Positions 17,222 through 25,869 of a DNA stretch of 64,000 nucleotides are shown in pieces; the stretch's first letter is position 1; every line of letters begins with the position of its first letter. A program made the translations under genes and the position numbers. Origin of the DNA: Paenibacillus sp. FSL H8-0537 (GTDB lineage Bacteria; Bacillota; Bacilli; Paenibacillales; Paenibacillaceae); NCBI RefSeq assembly GCF_038051995.1, contig NZ_CP150290.1, positions 5,074,001 through 5,138,000 of the forward strand. Reading direction: 5' to 3'. The notes below the pieces were generated by a model that did not search any database, was not told the origin of the DNA, and was given only the letters and a program-made list of their open reading frames with translations.

Positions 17222-17540
17222 TTACGACTTCTCCACCTTAAAAACGAACTTCCATTTAGCGACGTTGCCGGAGTATCGGCCTCTGTTTTCCACGACCTCC
17301 ACATCTAGCGTATGCTTCTTGCTCGCCGCCACCGTTGAAGCCTTGAAAGACTTGGTAGCCGTACCGACATCAGGAATTTTGTCCTGCTCGATTGCCGTCG
17401 CCTCCAGCTTCACAAGCTCGCTTGGCTTTAGCGTCAGCCTAATGCTGTCTCCAGCGGCTTCACTGCGATTGCCGCAAGTAGCGCAACCATCAGCAGCATA
17501 CGCAAGCGTTTGAACAACATACTGGAATACTACCGCTATT
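17222..17540 (-). pseudogene. Unrecognised small reading frame, probable gene remnant
   Basis: An open minus-strand frame of about 100 codons with protein-like composition (DSIRLTLKPSELVKLEA, then HTLDVEVVENRGRYSGNVAK) ends at 17222 and is followed by a real terminator. Further upstream it contains CATCGNRSEAAGD. I see no proper start codon or ribosome site for the long version; an ATG at 17413 gives 63 residues only. It resembles the end of an extracellular beta-sandwich protein, but that is a guess. A decayed or truncated gene is the simplest reading. Confidence 0.35.
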
Positions 17541-17569
17541 TATTAATTATTTTTCCTTTTATGCCATTA

Positions 17570-17896
17570 TTAAATAGGCATATATTCTATAACGGCAGCT
17601 TGCAGCAGTTGTATAAGGTCTGCATTCATATATTCGTATTCATCGGGAATGTGGAGGCAAATGACCCGCTTCTCGCTTAACGCATGTGGAAACTTCTCCT
17701 GCATACGGCGCAAATGCTTTTTCTCCATGACAAAAATAACATCAGCCCAGCCGATGTGGCCTTCGGTCACTCGCACTCTAGCCTGCGGCTCCGTTCCGGC
17801 AGAAAGCACCTCATGTCCATCAACACCGTTCAGCACCGTTTCAGCCGTCAAGCTGCGCCATTTGTTCCGGCTGCAAATAAATAATAGCTTGCTCAT
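17570..17896 (-). CDS. Low-molecular-weight phosphotyrosine phosphatase-like protein
   Basis: 108 residues from the ATG at 17896, one base after the stop of the upstream monooxygenase-like gene. N-terminal MSKLLFICSRNKWRS contains the CX5R phosphatase loop (C-SRNKW-R) after a beta strand, then GHEVLSAGTEP and WADVIFVMEKKHLRRM, the layout of the COG4551-type predicted protein tyrosine phosphatases, which are shorter than classic LMW-PTPs. Upstream extension of the frame would overlap the neighbour and is unlikely. The substrate is unknown. Confidence 0.75.
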   Translation of the reverse strand: MSKLLFICSRNKWRSLTAETVLNGVDGHEVLSAGTEPQARVRVTEGHIGWADVIFVMEKKHLRRMQEKFPHALSEKRVICLHIPDEYEYMNADLIQLLQAAVIEYMPI

Positions 17897-17897
17897 C

Positions 17898-18191
17898 CTA
17901 CAGCTCGATGCTCGTGTAATGCTCCACGACCGGAAACGGATCATAATAATGATGCAGCAGCCGCTTCCACTCCTCATATTCCGCGGAACCGCGGAAGCCC
18001 TCGGTATGATCCTCCAGCGTCTCCCATTTCACGAGTAACAGGTATTTATTTTGCCCTTCCAGGCAGCGCTGCAGCTCATGATGCACGTAGCCTTTCATGC
18101 TGGAAATAATGTGTGAAGCTTCCTTGAAGCTGGCCTCGAACGAATCTGCGAGTCCCGCCTTAACCTGTAAAATAGCAACCTCCAAAATCAT
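17898..18191 (-). CDS. Antibiotic biosynthesis monooxygenase (ABM) domain protein
   Basis: 97 residues from the ATG at 18191, preceded by GGGAGGG. A single ferredoxin-like ABM domain: MILEVAILQVKAGLADSFEA, GYVHHELQRCLE, YLLLVKWETLEDH, then FRGSAEYEEW. Such proteins are small dimeric cofactor-free oxygenases or haem-binding proteins. Despite the family name no antibiotic role is implied. It is translationally coupled to the phosphatase-like gene. The frame extends 24 codons upstream but would overlap the next small gene, so the shorter start is chosen. Confidence 0.8.
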   Translation of the reverse strand: MILEVAILQVKAGLADSFEASFKEASHIISSMKGYVHHELQRCLEGQNKYLLLVKWETLEDHTEGFRGSAEYEEWKRLLHHYYDPFPVVEHYTSIEL

Positions 18192-18231
18192 AATTGCACG
18201 GCCCTCCCGCTGTGTATTCAACCTGCTATTA

Positions 18232-18414
18232 TTATGCTGCCGAAACAAATTGAACGATGCCAATGGACATCAGCATTAATAACAAGACAACAACAAAACC
18301 GATGGCGAATTTCAGTCCGCCAGGCAAGCCTTGCCGCTTTCCGTGCTCTTGCTCCAGCTTCTCCAGCCGCAGCTTAATTTCATCCAGCTCTCTCTCCTTG
18401 TTCTCCTCCATCAT
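18232..18414 (-). CDS. Small coiled-coil single-pass membrane protein
   Basis: 60 residues. A highly charged N-terminal helix (EENKERELDEIKLRLEKLEQ, coiled-coil-like) is followed by one transmembrane helix (FAIGFVVVLLLMLMSIGIVQF, near residues 36-56). GAGGTGG lies upstream of the ATG. No known domain. The gene lies 40 bases upstream of the ABM gene in the same orientation and may form an operon with it. Confidence 0.6.
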   Translation of the reverse strand: MMEENKERELDEIKLRLEKLEQEHGKRQGLPGGLKFAIGFVVVLLLMLMSIGIVQFVSAA

Positions 18415-18465
18415 GCGCCACCTCTTCCCCTCATAGGTATCCTTATTCTACCACAATAGGAATCT

Positions 18466-19248
18466 CTAATTTCCACCTTGCTTATCAAGCAGCTGCTTTA
18501 ATCGACCGGGAAAATCCGTAATAATGCCGTCAACCTGCCTATCTATCAAGGATAGAAAATCTTGCTCTTCATTGACGGTATAAGGATAAACCGCGATTTT
18601 CGCCTTAGCCGCTTCTGCCGTATCCTCGGCGTCAATGCCGCTGTAATGCGGATGCAGCGAAAATACTTCGCAGCCCATCAGCCCGGCATAAGCCGCTGGC
18701 GCAATTAATGCCGCCCCATAAAGCAGACCGATCCGCAGCTCCGGCATCCGTGCCTTCAGCCGTGCCAGCAGCTTATGATCGAAGGAGGAAACAACCGTGC
18801 GCTCCATACGTCCGGGCTGCTGCAAAAAAACGTCCAGCGCTTCATCCAACGCGCCATTATAGGAGTCCTTCGCTTCCACATTAATTTCAATAGGCTTGGG
18901 AAGCAGCGCATAAACCTCCTCCAGCAGCGGCGCTCGTTGTCCGCGAAACGCTTCGGCAAATTTGCTGCCCGCATCCGCCTTGCTAATCGCCTCATAATTC
19001 ATGCTCCGAATCAGGCCGGTCTGCGTCGTCGTCCGGTCCAGCGTCGCATCATGGCAAACGACCAGCTTATCATCGGCTGAAAGATGAATGTCCAGCTCGA
19101 CCATATCACAGCCTTGATCGGCAGCTAATTGGAAGGAAGCGAGCGTATTTTCCGGAGCTTCGCCCGCTGCTCCCCGATGCCCGATAATAAGCGGGCGCTT
19201 CGCCTGTTTTTTGTTCTCTCCAGCTTCTCCTGCTTGCTGCTTATTCAT
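18466..19248 (-). CDS. Glycerophosphodiester phosphodiesterase
   Basis: 260 residues from the ATG at 19248; the longer frame would run towards the repeat region. GDPD TIM barrel with IGHRGAAGEAPENTLASF (first catalytic His and Glu), VELDIHLS and VVCHDATLDRTT (second catalytic His). No signal peptide, so cytoplasmic. It hydrolyses glycerophosphodiesters to sn-glycerol 3-phosphate and an alcohol. Two tandem copies of a hairpin repeat lie directly upstream. Confidence 0.9.
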   Translation of the reverse strand: MNKQQAGEAGENKKQAKRPLIIGHRGAAGEAPENTLASFQLAADQGCDMVELDIHLSADDKLVVCHDATLDRTTTQTGLIRSMNYEAISKADAGSKFAEAFRGQRAPLLEEVYALLPKPIEINVEAKDSYNGALDEALDVFLQQPGRMERTVVSSFDHKLLARLKARMPELRIGLLYGAALIAPAAYAGLMGCEVFSLHPHYSGIDAEDTAEAAKAKIAVYPYTVNEEQDFLSLIDRQVDGIITDFPGRLKQLLDKQGGN

Positions 19249-19282
19249 CCTACCACTATCCTCTCTACCACGTATTTGTGCA

Positions 19283-19363
19283 TATATAAGCATTTATAAG
19301 CTTCGCATTTATCATCGGCTTATCTTTCACCCGCCAAAGGACGGCGACAGCCGTTTCACCTTG
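19283..19363 (+). repeat. Double-hairpin repeat, copy 1a (diverged)
   Basis: Partial copy of the dispersed element: an AT-rich half (ATATAAGCATTTATAAG...) and the GC-rich half GCCAAAGGACGGCGACAGCC ending GTTTCACCTTG. The middle segment (CTCGGACTGAAACGCG) is shortened. It is followed head-to-tail by copy 1b. Confidence 0.75.
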
Positions 19364-19459
19364 AAATATAGGAAAGTATGATTTCTCCATCCTTTCTCTA
19401 TATTTCTCGGACTGAAACGCGCTGCGCCACCAAAGGACGGCGACAGCCGTTTCACCTTG
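19364..19459 (+). repeat. Double-hairpin repeat, copy 1b
   Basis: Second copy in direct tandem: AAATATAGG at the left, TATATTTCTCGGACTGAAAC in the middle, then GGACGGCGACAGCCGTTTCA. The right half can fold as TGAAACG/CGTTTCA with an inner GC stem. Confidence 0.8.
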
Positions 19460-19572
19460 CTATTATAGCAAATGATAGCCGCACTCGATCATGCTGCCGC
19501 GCAAATTACCGGAAAAATTGCTGTCTATAATAAAACAACAGCTAAATAGTAGCTATGGCTGGCATTAAAAAT

Positions 19573-19608
19573 GGGCTGCATCTGCGCTTAAGCGCGGCGA
19601 TGCAGCCC
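19573..19608. terminator. Terminator beyond the binding-protein pseudogene
   Basis: A perfect 10-bp stem GGGCTGCATC / GATGCAGCCC whose loop contains an inner GCGCTTAAGCGC palindrome. T runs follow on both strands. Confidence 0.85.
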
Positions 19609-19662
19609 TTTCATTTTTTTATGCGGGACTGTCAGCCTTCGCCCGTTTTTTCCCGCTCTAGC

Positions 19663-20602
19663 TTAGATGCCGCCATTGTCGAGATATGCCTGCATATGCT
19701 TCTTGAGCTCTTCACGGATAGTGTCCAGTCCGAGTGCGCAAAGCTCCTTGTTCAATTTCTCGGCGGATTGCTTCCAGTTAGGGTCGAGCCCATGCCTGAA
19801 AATTTGCACCGCTTGGTCAAACTTCGGCTGCACCTTGGCAATTTCTGTTTTGACCGAATCGGAATTGAAGGTAAAGCCCGAGAGCGGGATACGGAAATAG
19901 CTGTCATTGCTGCCTTGATAGTTCAAGTAGTCGAGCGTAAGCGCATCATTATCTGAGCCAACGCGGGACAAAATCGGATTCCAAGTCAATTCATATTTAG
20001 GGAAGATGTAATTCGTTGATCCATCTGTCAGGCTGTATTGCTTCTCGCCGTCCGCTTTCCAGTGGGTTCCCTCGATGCCAAGCTCGAACAGATCATGATT
20101 TTCTTGGCTGGCAAAAATCCAGTCGATAAATTTCATCGTGCGGTCTGGGTCCTGTGCCGTAATGGGAATGACCAGATCGTTCCATGCTTTATAATCCGTA
20201 GGAATGCAGCCCGCCTTTTTGTCTGCTGCGCAGGATAAGTAAACGAAAGGCTCAACGTCTGAACTAGGAACCGCCTTCTGCAGCTCCTGTCTGACACTTG
20301 GAATATCATTAATTGTGCCTTCAAACGACGCTGCTTTTCCCGCCTTGAACAGCGCGATTGCATCCTTCTCGCTAAGTGAATCCTTCTGGACATAGGTATT
20401 GAATGCAACATACTTGTCATAGGTCTGATAAATATGAAATGGCATAAATATGGCCGTCTATTTTGTTGCTGGCGAGAAACTCCTCTGAGAAAGCAGCTTT
20501 CAGACCAGGGTAGTCGTCGTTATTAAAATATTTATCCAGCTCGGTATAAAGCCCTTGGCTGACATGCTGGCTCAGGTTCTGCCACGGCGGAGGGCTCAGC
20601 AA
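19663..20602 (-). pseudogene. Truncated extracellular solute-binding protein (LplA/DUF3502 type)
   Basis: Two overlapping minus-strand frames. The 3' frame (19663-20445) carries the C-terminal half of a large Paenibacillus-type sugar-binding lipoprotein (AFNTYVQKDSLSEKDAIALF; PITAQDPDRTMKFIDWIF; the DUF3502-like end). The 5' frame (20417-20602) carries a short earlier piece (LYTELDKYFNNDDYPGLKAA; NKIDGHIYAIS). The signal peptide and N-terminal domain are missing, and part of the middle seems deleted along with a frame change. Beyond 20602 comes only a short palindrome (AATACGC/GCGTATT) and the promoter region of the divergent aminotransferase. The terminator is retained. Confidence 0.75.
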
Positions 20603-20679
20603 ATACGCAGTCGCGTATTGTATTTTTATTTATTTAAGTGTATATTTATACATAACGAGACTTATACGGAGGTTAGACG

Positions 20680-21918
20680 ATGCTTAATTCGAAAAACAAG
20701 GATACAGCTGCCTTGCTGGCAGCGGCCAAAAAATCAGTACTGTTCACGGCGAACAGACCCGAGGTCGTTATGGAGCGCGGGGATGGCATGTACTTATGGG
20801 ATACGGAGGGTAAAAAATACCTCGATTTCAGCAGCGGCTGGGCGGTCACCAGCTTGGGGCATTCGCCCAAAGTTCTGCAGGAGGCGATTGCCAAGCAAGC
20901 GGGACAGCTCGTGCATGCAAGCCCTGCTTTCTTTAATAAACCAATGGTTGAGTTCGCGGAGCTGCTGACAAGCGTGTCCGGCTTTGATAAAGCCTATTTC
21001 ACCAGCAGCGGCGCCGAAGCGAACGAAACCGCGATTAAACTCGCCCGCAAGCATGGCGCCCTAAATTTGAATGGTGCTTATGAAATCATTACACTGACGA
21101 ACAGCTTTCACGGGAGAACGCTCGCCATGATGTCCGCAACGGGCAAAGCGCATTGGGAAAGCCTTTATGCCCCTAAGGTTCCAGGCTTCAAGCATGTACC
21201 CATCAATGATTTTGATGCGTGCTTCGCTGCGATTAGCGACCGTACCTGTGCCATTATGCTGGAGCTCGTCCAAGGGGAAGGCGGCGTCCATTCGGTAGAT
21301 GCCCCTTACTTGCAGGCGCTGCGCAAGGCATGCGATGTTTATGGCATTTTGCTTATTTTCGATGAGGTTCAGACCGGTATTGGCCGGACAGGAAAACTTT
21401 TTGCCCACGAGCACTATGGCATTAAACCAGACGTCATGACGCTGGCGAAAGGAATTGGCGGCGGATTTCCGTTATCCGCGACGCTAACGATGAAGCAATA
21501 CGATATTTTCGAGCCTGGTGATCAAGGAGGAACGTATACGGGTGGACCTCTTGCGATGGCAGCAGGCCAGGCGGTCGTAGAGGAGATTATTCGTCTGGAT
21601 TTGTCCACCAATGCAAAGCTGATGGGTGATTTGATGTCGGAGAAGCTGGTCGAGCTATCTCATGAGTATGCAATCACCGATATTCGCGGCAAAGGCCTGC
21701 TGCTCGCCTTCACCGTCGCAGAAGGCATAGCGCCACAGCTTGCAGCATGCTGCATGGAGGATGGATTGATCATCAATGCGCTTAATGCTTCCACGGTTCG
21801 GATTACACCAGCACTCACGGTAACCGAAGCAGAAACGGACGACATGTTCAAGCTGCTGGAGCGCGGAATGAGCAAGCTTGGATTAAAAATGGCGCAGAAA
21901 GAAACGGCTAACGCCTAG
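20680..21918 (+). CDS. Class III PLP-dependent aminotransferase (ArgD-like)
   Basis: 412 residues. Fold type I class III aminotransferase: FTSSGAEANETAIKLARKH, NSFHGRTLAMMSATG, LLIFDEVQTGIGRTG and the PLP lysine in MTLAKGIGGGFPL. It is most like acetylornithine aminotransferases and would swap an omega-amino group with 2-oxoglutarate, but no arginine genes adjoin, so 4-aminobutyrate or another omega-amino acid is also possible. The ATG is preceded by GGAGG. Monocistronic, closed by a strong hairpin. Confidence 0.85.
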   Translation: MLNSKNKDTAALLAAAKKSVLFTANRPEVVMERGDGMYLWDTEGKKYLDFSSGWAVTSLGHSPKVLQEAIAKQAGQLVHASPAFFNKPMVEFAELLTSVSGFDKAYFTSSGAEANETAIKLARKHGALNLNGAYEIITLTNSFHGRTLAMMSATGKAHWESLYAPKVPGFKHVPINDFDACFAAISDRTCAIMLELVQGEGGVHSVDAPYLQALRKACDVYGILLIFDEVQTGIGRTGKLFAHEHYGIKPDVMTLAKGIGGGFPLSATLTMKQYDIFEPGDQGGTYTGGPLAMAAGQAVVEEIIRLDLSTNAKLMGDLMSEKLVELSHEYAITDIRGKGLLLAFTVAEGIAPQLAACCMEDGLIINALNASTVRITPALTVTEAETDDMFKLLERGMSKLGLKMAQKETANA

Positions 21919-21932
21919 CTGCAATAAAAAAT

Positions 21933-21969
21933 CGGCGTGGTGGAATCTTTCGAAGATTCCACCACGCCG
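21933..21969. terminator. Bidirectional terminator between aminotransferase and uxaC
   Basis: A perfect 17-bp stem with a 3-base TCG loop (CGGCGTGGTGGAATCTT and its complement), preceded by an A run. It serves the convergent genes on both sides. Confidence 0.88.
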
Positions 21970-21988
21970 TTGCGGCTAAATATAATGA

Positions 21989-23395
21989 TTAAAATTTAAA
22001 ATAGCTTTTCGCATTGTAGTAGCTGATGTTGCGGACAATATCGCCCAGCAGCTCGCGGTCATCCGGCACCTCGCCGTTCTCCACCCACTCGCCGAGCAAA
22101 TTGCACAAAATCCGGCGGAAATACTCATGCCGCGTATATGACAGGAAGCTGCGCGAATCCGTCAGCATGCCTACAAAACGGCTCAGCAGACCAAAGTTCG
22201 CAAGCGCCTTCATTTGCACGACCATGCCGTCCCGCGTATCATTGAACCACCAAGCGGAGCCCAGCTGGATTTTGCCCGGGATGCCGTCGCCTTGGAAGCT
22301 GCCTATAATCGAGCCAAGCACTTCATTGTCCATTGCATTAAGCGAATATAAAATCGTGCGCGGCAGCGCCTCATCCTTCGCCAGCTCATCAAGCAGCTTA
22401 ACGAGCGGATACGCAAGCGGGCTGTCACCGATGGAATCATAGCCCGTGTCCGGTCCAAGGCGATTAAACATCGCCGTATTGTTGCTGCGCGCTGCATTAA
22501 TATGCAATTGCATCGCCCAGTCATGCTTCGCATACAGCTTTCCGAGGAAGACGAGCGTATACGTTTTGTATTTTTTCTCATCCTCAAGGCTTACGCGGTT
22601 TCCAGCAAGTGCGCTAGCGAAAATCTCCGCTGCCTCATCCTTCGTCGTCTCTCCGTAAGGCACATAATCAAGGGCATGATCCGAAACGCGGCAGCCCACC
22701 TCGTGGAAAAAGGAAACTCTTGCTTCCAGCGCAGCTAACAGCGCCTCATAGCTATCCAGCTTTTGGCCTGCGGCCTGCGCAAGCTTCGCGATCCATTCAA
22801 GGAATCCAGCCCGATTAATTTCCAGCGCTTTATCTGGACGGAATGAAGGCAGCACCGCAACCGGAAAGTCTTGCAGCTCTTTAATTTTCAAATGATACTC
22901 CAGCGAATCCGCAGGATCATCCGTCGTGCAGACGACCTCAACCTTGGAATTCACGATAAGATCGCGCGCTTTGAAGCCCTCGCCCGCCAGCTTCGCATTT
23001 ACTTTTTCCCAAATAACCGGAGCGTTGCGTTCATTAATAATCTCATCAACGCCGAAGAAGCGCTGCAGTTCCAAATGCGACCAATGGTAAAGCGGATTGC
23101 CAATCGCCTGCGGAACCGTCCTTGCAAAAGCCAGGAAGCGGTCATAATCACTGACGCCTTCGCCACCCGTTACATATTTTTCTTCAATGCCGTTCGCACG
23201 CATCGCCCGCCATTTGTAATGATCCCCATACAGCCAGGCCTCCGTCAAATTCGAGAAGCTGATGTTGTCGTAAATTTGCTGCGGGCTCAAATGGCAATGA
23301 TAATCGATAATCGGCATGTCCTTTGCATAATTATGGTACAAATCCCGTGCCGTTTCATTTGCCAGCAAAAAATTGTCGTCCAGAAACTTAGCCAA
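21989..23395 (-). CDS. uxaC: Glucuronate isomerase
   Basis: 468 residues, the usual UxaC length. Amidohydrolase-like TIM barrel with the N-terminal metal-site motif PIIDYHCHLSPQQIYDN, plus WSHLELQRFFG and SRFVGMLTDSRSFLSYTRHE. It converts D-glucuronate to D-fructuronate (or galacturonate to tagaturonate) in the cytoplasm. It starts with TTG; AGGAGG lies inside the last codons of the upstream oxidoreductase, whose stop is one base before the TTG, so translation is coupled. The beta-glucuronidase at 34910 could supply substrate. uxuA/uxuB are not in this window. Confidence 0.93.
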   Translation of the reverse strand: MAKFLDDNFLLANETARDLYHNYAKDMPIIDYHCHLSPQQIYDNISFSNLTEAWLYGDHYKWRAMRANGIEEKYVTGGEGVSDYDRFLAFARTVPQAIGNPLYHWSHLELQRFFGVDEIINERNAPVIWEKVNAKLAGEGFKARDLIVNSKVEVVCTTDDPADSLEYHLKIKELQDFPVAVLPSFRPDKALEINRAGFLEWIAKLAQAAGQKLDSYEALLAALEARVSFFHEVGCRVSDHALDYVPYGETTKDEAAEIFASALAGNRVSLEDEKKYKTYTLVFLGKLYAKHDWAMQLHINAARSNNTAMFNRLGPDTGYDSIGDSPLAYPLVKLLDELAKDEALPRTILYSLNAMDNEVLGSIIGSFQGDGIPGKIQLGSAWWFNDTRDGMVVQMKALANFGLLSRFVGMLTDSRSFLSYTRHEYFRRILCNLLGEWVENGEVPDDRELLGDIVRNISYYNAKSYFKF

Positions 23396-23396
23396 G

Positions 23397-24695
23397 TTAG
23401 TCCCTCCTGAATTTAACTAATTCATCCACCTTTACAGCCATTCCCGTCTGAATCGATTTATTGGCAGCGATTCCTGTCAAAATCGAACGGGCACCGTCTA
23501 CATGATTCGCCGCGCGGTTGAACTTATCCTCTACAGGTGTGCCAAAAATATCGTTAAGCAGTACCGGATCGCCGCCACCGTGGCCGCCAATTCCTTCTTC
23601 TACTTCCACATTGTAAGGAGCGCCAAACATTGGGTACACGATGATGCGCTTGCCTTTCAGCGCGCCCTCTTGCGATTTTTCACCGCCGGAATTAACATAG
23701 GATTGCTCGACAATTTCCATCTCGATCCGGCCCTTCGTGCCGTTGAACGCAATGCGGTAGCCTTCCCATGGCAGATAAGCATTAAGCGAATAAGTCAGAA
23801 TCGCATTGTTTTTGTAGCGAACCATTACGCCCATCGTATCTTCGATATTAATGCCGTCGCTGAATACGCTTTGGTCACGGCGATAGCCGTCTTCATGCTC
23901 GGCATCCAAATACATCGCCTTAAGGTTCTCATTGCTGTCCATATGCAGCGCAAATGGATCTTCCGTCGCATTCGGATGGCCCGTCGCACGATCGTAAAAC
24001 TTCGTTTCGCCGCGCTCTTCGGCATTTTCCTTACCATAGAACAGCAGGTCGCCGAAGGCAAAGACGGTATCCGGCTGCGAGCCGATCCAGAAGTTGACCA
24101 AATCGAAGTGATGCGTCGATTTATGGACGAGCAGGCCGCCGCTGTTATTTTTATTGCGGTGCCAACGACGGAAGTAATCCGCGCCATGCTGCGTATTGAG
24201 CAGCCATTCAAAATGCACCGAATTGACTTTGCCGATCGTGCCTGTCTCAATCAGCTCTCTCGCCTTCGTATGATGCGGCGCATAGCGATAGTTGAATGTT
24301 ACACGAACATTTTTCCCTGTACGTTCTACGGCATCAAGAATTTCCTGGCACTTCTTCTCGTCCACGGTCATCGGCTTCTCAGTAATGACGTCGCAGCCCA
24401 GCTCCATAGCGCGAATGATGTACGTATGATGCGTACGGTCAACGCTCGTTACGATGACGGAATCCGGCTTTTCCTTCGCAATCATTTCGTCGAACTGCTC
24501 CGCCTTATATGTGTTTACAGCATGATAATCATATTTATCGGTTAAACGCTTATTGGCGTGGTCAAGTCTCGTTTGGTTCGTATCACAAAATGCAAGCAGC
24601 TCCGACGTATCTCTGAAATCGGTTGCAATTGCAGCGTAGAAAAACTCAGCTCTTCCTCCCGTTCCTACCAATACGTACTTTTTCTTTTGTGTCAT
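23397..24695 (-). CDS. Gfo/Idh/MocA-family oxidoreductase, linked to uxaC
   Basis: 432 residues, long for the family. N-terminal Rossmann fold (VLVGTGGRAEFFYAAI) and the EKP motif (DVITEKPMTVDEKKC) that places the catalytic lysine, then a C-terminal alpha/beta domain with a Gly/His-rich loop (EEGIGGHGGGDPVLL). Expected to be an NAD(P)-dependent sugar dehydrogenase. It is the first gene of a two-gene operon with uxaC, so a uronate or glycoside-derived substrate is plausible. The dispersed hairpin repeat begins about 30 bases upstream. Confidence 0.85.
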   Translation of the reverse strand: MTQKKKYVLVGTGGRAEFFYAAIATDFRDTSELLAFCDTNQTRLDHANKRLTDKYDYHAVNTYKAEQFDEMIAKEKPDSVIVTSVDRTHHTYIIRAMELGCDVITEKPMTVDEKKCQEILDAVERTGKNVRVTFNYRYAPHHTKARELIETGTIGKVNSVHFEWLLNTQHGADYFRRWHRNKNNSGGLLVHKSTHHFDLVNFWIGSQPDTVFAFGDLLFYGKENAEERGETKFYDRATGHPNATEDPFALHMDSNENLKAMYLDAEHEDGYRRDQSVFSDGINIEDTMGVMVRYKNNAILTYSLNAYLPWEGYRIAFNGTKGRIEMEIVEQSYVNSGGEKSQEGALKGKRIIVYPMFGAPYNVEVEEGIGGHGGGDPVLLNDIFGTPVEDKFNRAANHVDGARSILTGIAANKSIQTGMAVKVDELVKFRRD

Positions 24696-24724
24696 TGCGG
24701 CTCACCCTTTGTCTGATTTTTTTG

Positions 24725-24825
24725 AAATATAAGAATTTATAAGTTTTGCGCTTATAAATGGACTTATATTTCTCGTAGTGAAACGCGCTGCGCCGCCAGA
24801 GGACGGCGACAGCCGTTTCACCTTG
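24725..24825 (+). repeat. Double-hairpin repeat, copy 2
   Basis: AAATATAAGAATTTATAAG pairs with CTTATAAATGGACTTATATTT (first hairpin); GTGAAACG...GCCG pairs with CGGC...CCGTTTCAC (second hairpin). It lies in the divergent intergenic region between the uxaC operon and an AraC gene. Confidence 0.85.
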
Positions 24826-24886
24826 TTCGTTTAATACGCTTTCATTTTATCGCATATAAGTGTTATAATTCTCCTCATATAGTGCT

Positions 24887-24921
24887 TAAATCACAAAATA
24901 TGCCGCATATTTTGTGATTTA
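24887..24921. promoter_or_regulatory. 16-bp inverted repeat in the AraC gene leader
   Basis: TAAATCACAAAATATG, loop CCG, then the exact complement. It lies 18 bases downstream of a TATAAT box (24864-24869) and 22 bases before the ATG, so it falls in the transcribed leader. Either an operator or a very stable mRNA hairpin. AT-rich arms and no T run argue against a terminator. Confidence 0.6.
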
Positions 24922-24943
24922 TACGAAAGGAGCTTTGAAGGCT

Positions 24944-25795
24944 ATGATTGAAAAAACACCAGCTTCCTTTCATTATGGAAGCTTAGCGAATTTATATATT
25001 GAATATGTGAAGCGCTCCGAGCCGTTCACGATGCCAAATGATCATTTTCATGACTATTATGAAATTTATTATTTGCTCAGCGGAAAGCGGATTTATTTCG
25101 TCCATGACCGTTCTTATCCGGTGGAGCAGGGCGATCTGATCTTCATCTCCCGCCAAGTCGTTCATAAAACGCTGTACGCTGGCGAAGCCTCGCATGAACG
25201 GGTCATTATCCACTTCGATCACCATTTTCCTGAATCGTTTGCTCCCGAGCTTCGCGAGCTGATCTTGTCGCCGTTTGAGCAGCATATTCATGTGCTGCGG
25301 CTGCCACGTCAGGAGCAGCTTGTCATGGAGCAGCTCATTCGCAGACTGCTGGAGGAAATTCAACAGCGCCCTCCCGGCTATGAGCTGTATCCGCCAATCG
25401 CAATTACCGAGCTGCTGCTGCATGCGGCCCGTTATTTGCAAAAGCACGAATTCGTCCCGCTTTCCCATGCTACACCGATGCATGCGAAAATTACCGAAAT
25501 CGTGCGTTACATTAACCACCACTTCAGCGAAGAAATTAGGCTGAGCTCCATAGCCGAGCAGTTTTATATCAGCTCGTATTATTTAAGCCGCATCTTTAAG
25601 GAAATTACCGGCTTCTCCTTCTCCACCTACTTGACCATTACCCGCATCAAGGAAGCCCAGCGCCTGCTGCGCGAAACCGATCAGTCGATCACGGAAATTG
25701 CCGCCGCCACCGGCTTCGACAACTTCTCCCACTTCGGCAAAACGTTCAAAAAAATAACGCGTCTCTCGCCGCGGGATTATCGCAAGCATTTGTAG
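24944..25795 (+). CDS. AraC-family transcriptional regulator
   Basis: 283 residues. N-terminal cupin-like sensor (DHFHDYYEIYYLLSGKRIYF, VEQGDLIFISRQVVHKT) and C-terminal double helix-turn-helix (IRLSSIAEQFYISSYYLSRI; ITEIAAATGFDNFSHFGKTF). The ATG is 12 bases after AAGGAG; a TTG in the same frame is too close to it. Divergent from the uxaC operon, so it probably activates that operon in response to a uronate or glycoside. The leader carries a large palindrome that may allow autoregulation. Confidence 0.88.
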   Translation: MIEKTPASFHYGSLANLYIEYVKRSEPFTMPNDHFHDYYEIYYLLSGKRIYFVHDRSYPVEQGDLIFISRQVVHKTLYAGEASHERVIIHFDHHFPESFAPELRELILSPFEQHIHVLRLPRQEQLVMEQLIRRLLEEIQQRPPGYELYPPIAITELLLHAARYLQKHEFVPLSHATPMHAKITEIVRYINHHFSEEIRLSSIAEQFYISSYYLSRIFKEITGFSFSTYLTITRIKEAQRLLRETDQSITEIAAATGFDNFSHFGKTFKKITRLSPRDYRKHL

Positions 25796-25809
25796 TAATT
25801 AAATTTTGC

Positions 25810-25863
25810 AAAAAAAAGCATCAACTCCAGTCATAGGTTGAGTTGATGCTATCTCGTTTTTTT
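25810..25863. terminator. Bidirectional terminator between AraC gene and KAP NTPase gene
   Basis: An 11-bp perfect stem AGCATCAACTC / GAGTTGATGCT with a 12-base loop, an A7 run before it and a T7 run after it, between convergent genes. Confidence 0.85.
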
Positions 25864-25869
25864 CAGAGC

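Noticed and set aside
23502..24545. Long plus-strand frame (347 codons) opposite the uxaC-linked oxidoreductase
   Set aside because: The minus-strand gene has clear Gfo/Idh/MocA motifs; the opposite frame is open only because of codon bias and has no domain or ribosome site.
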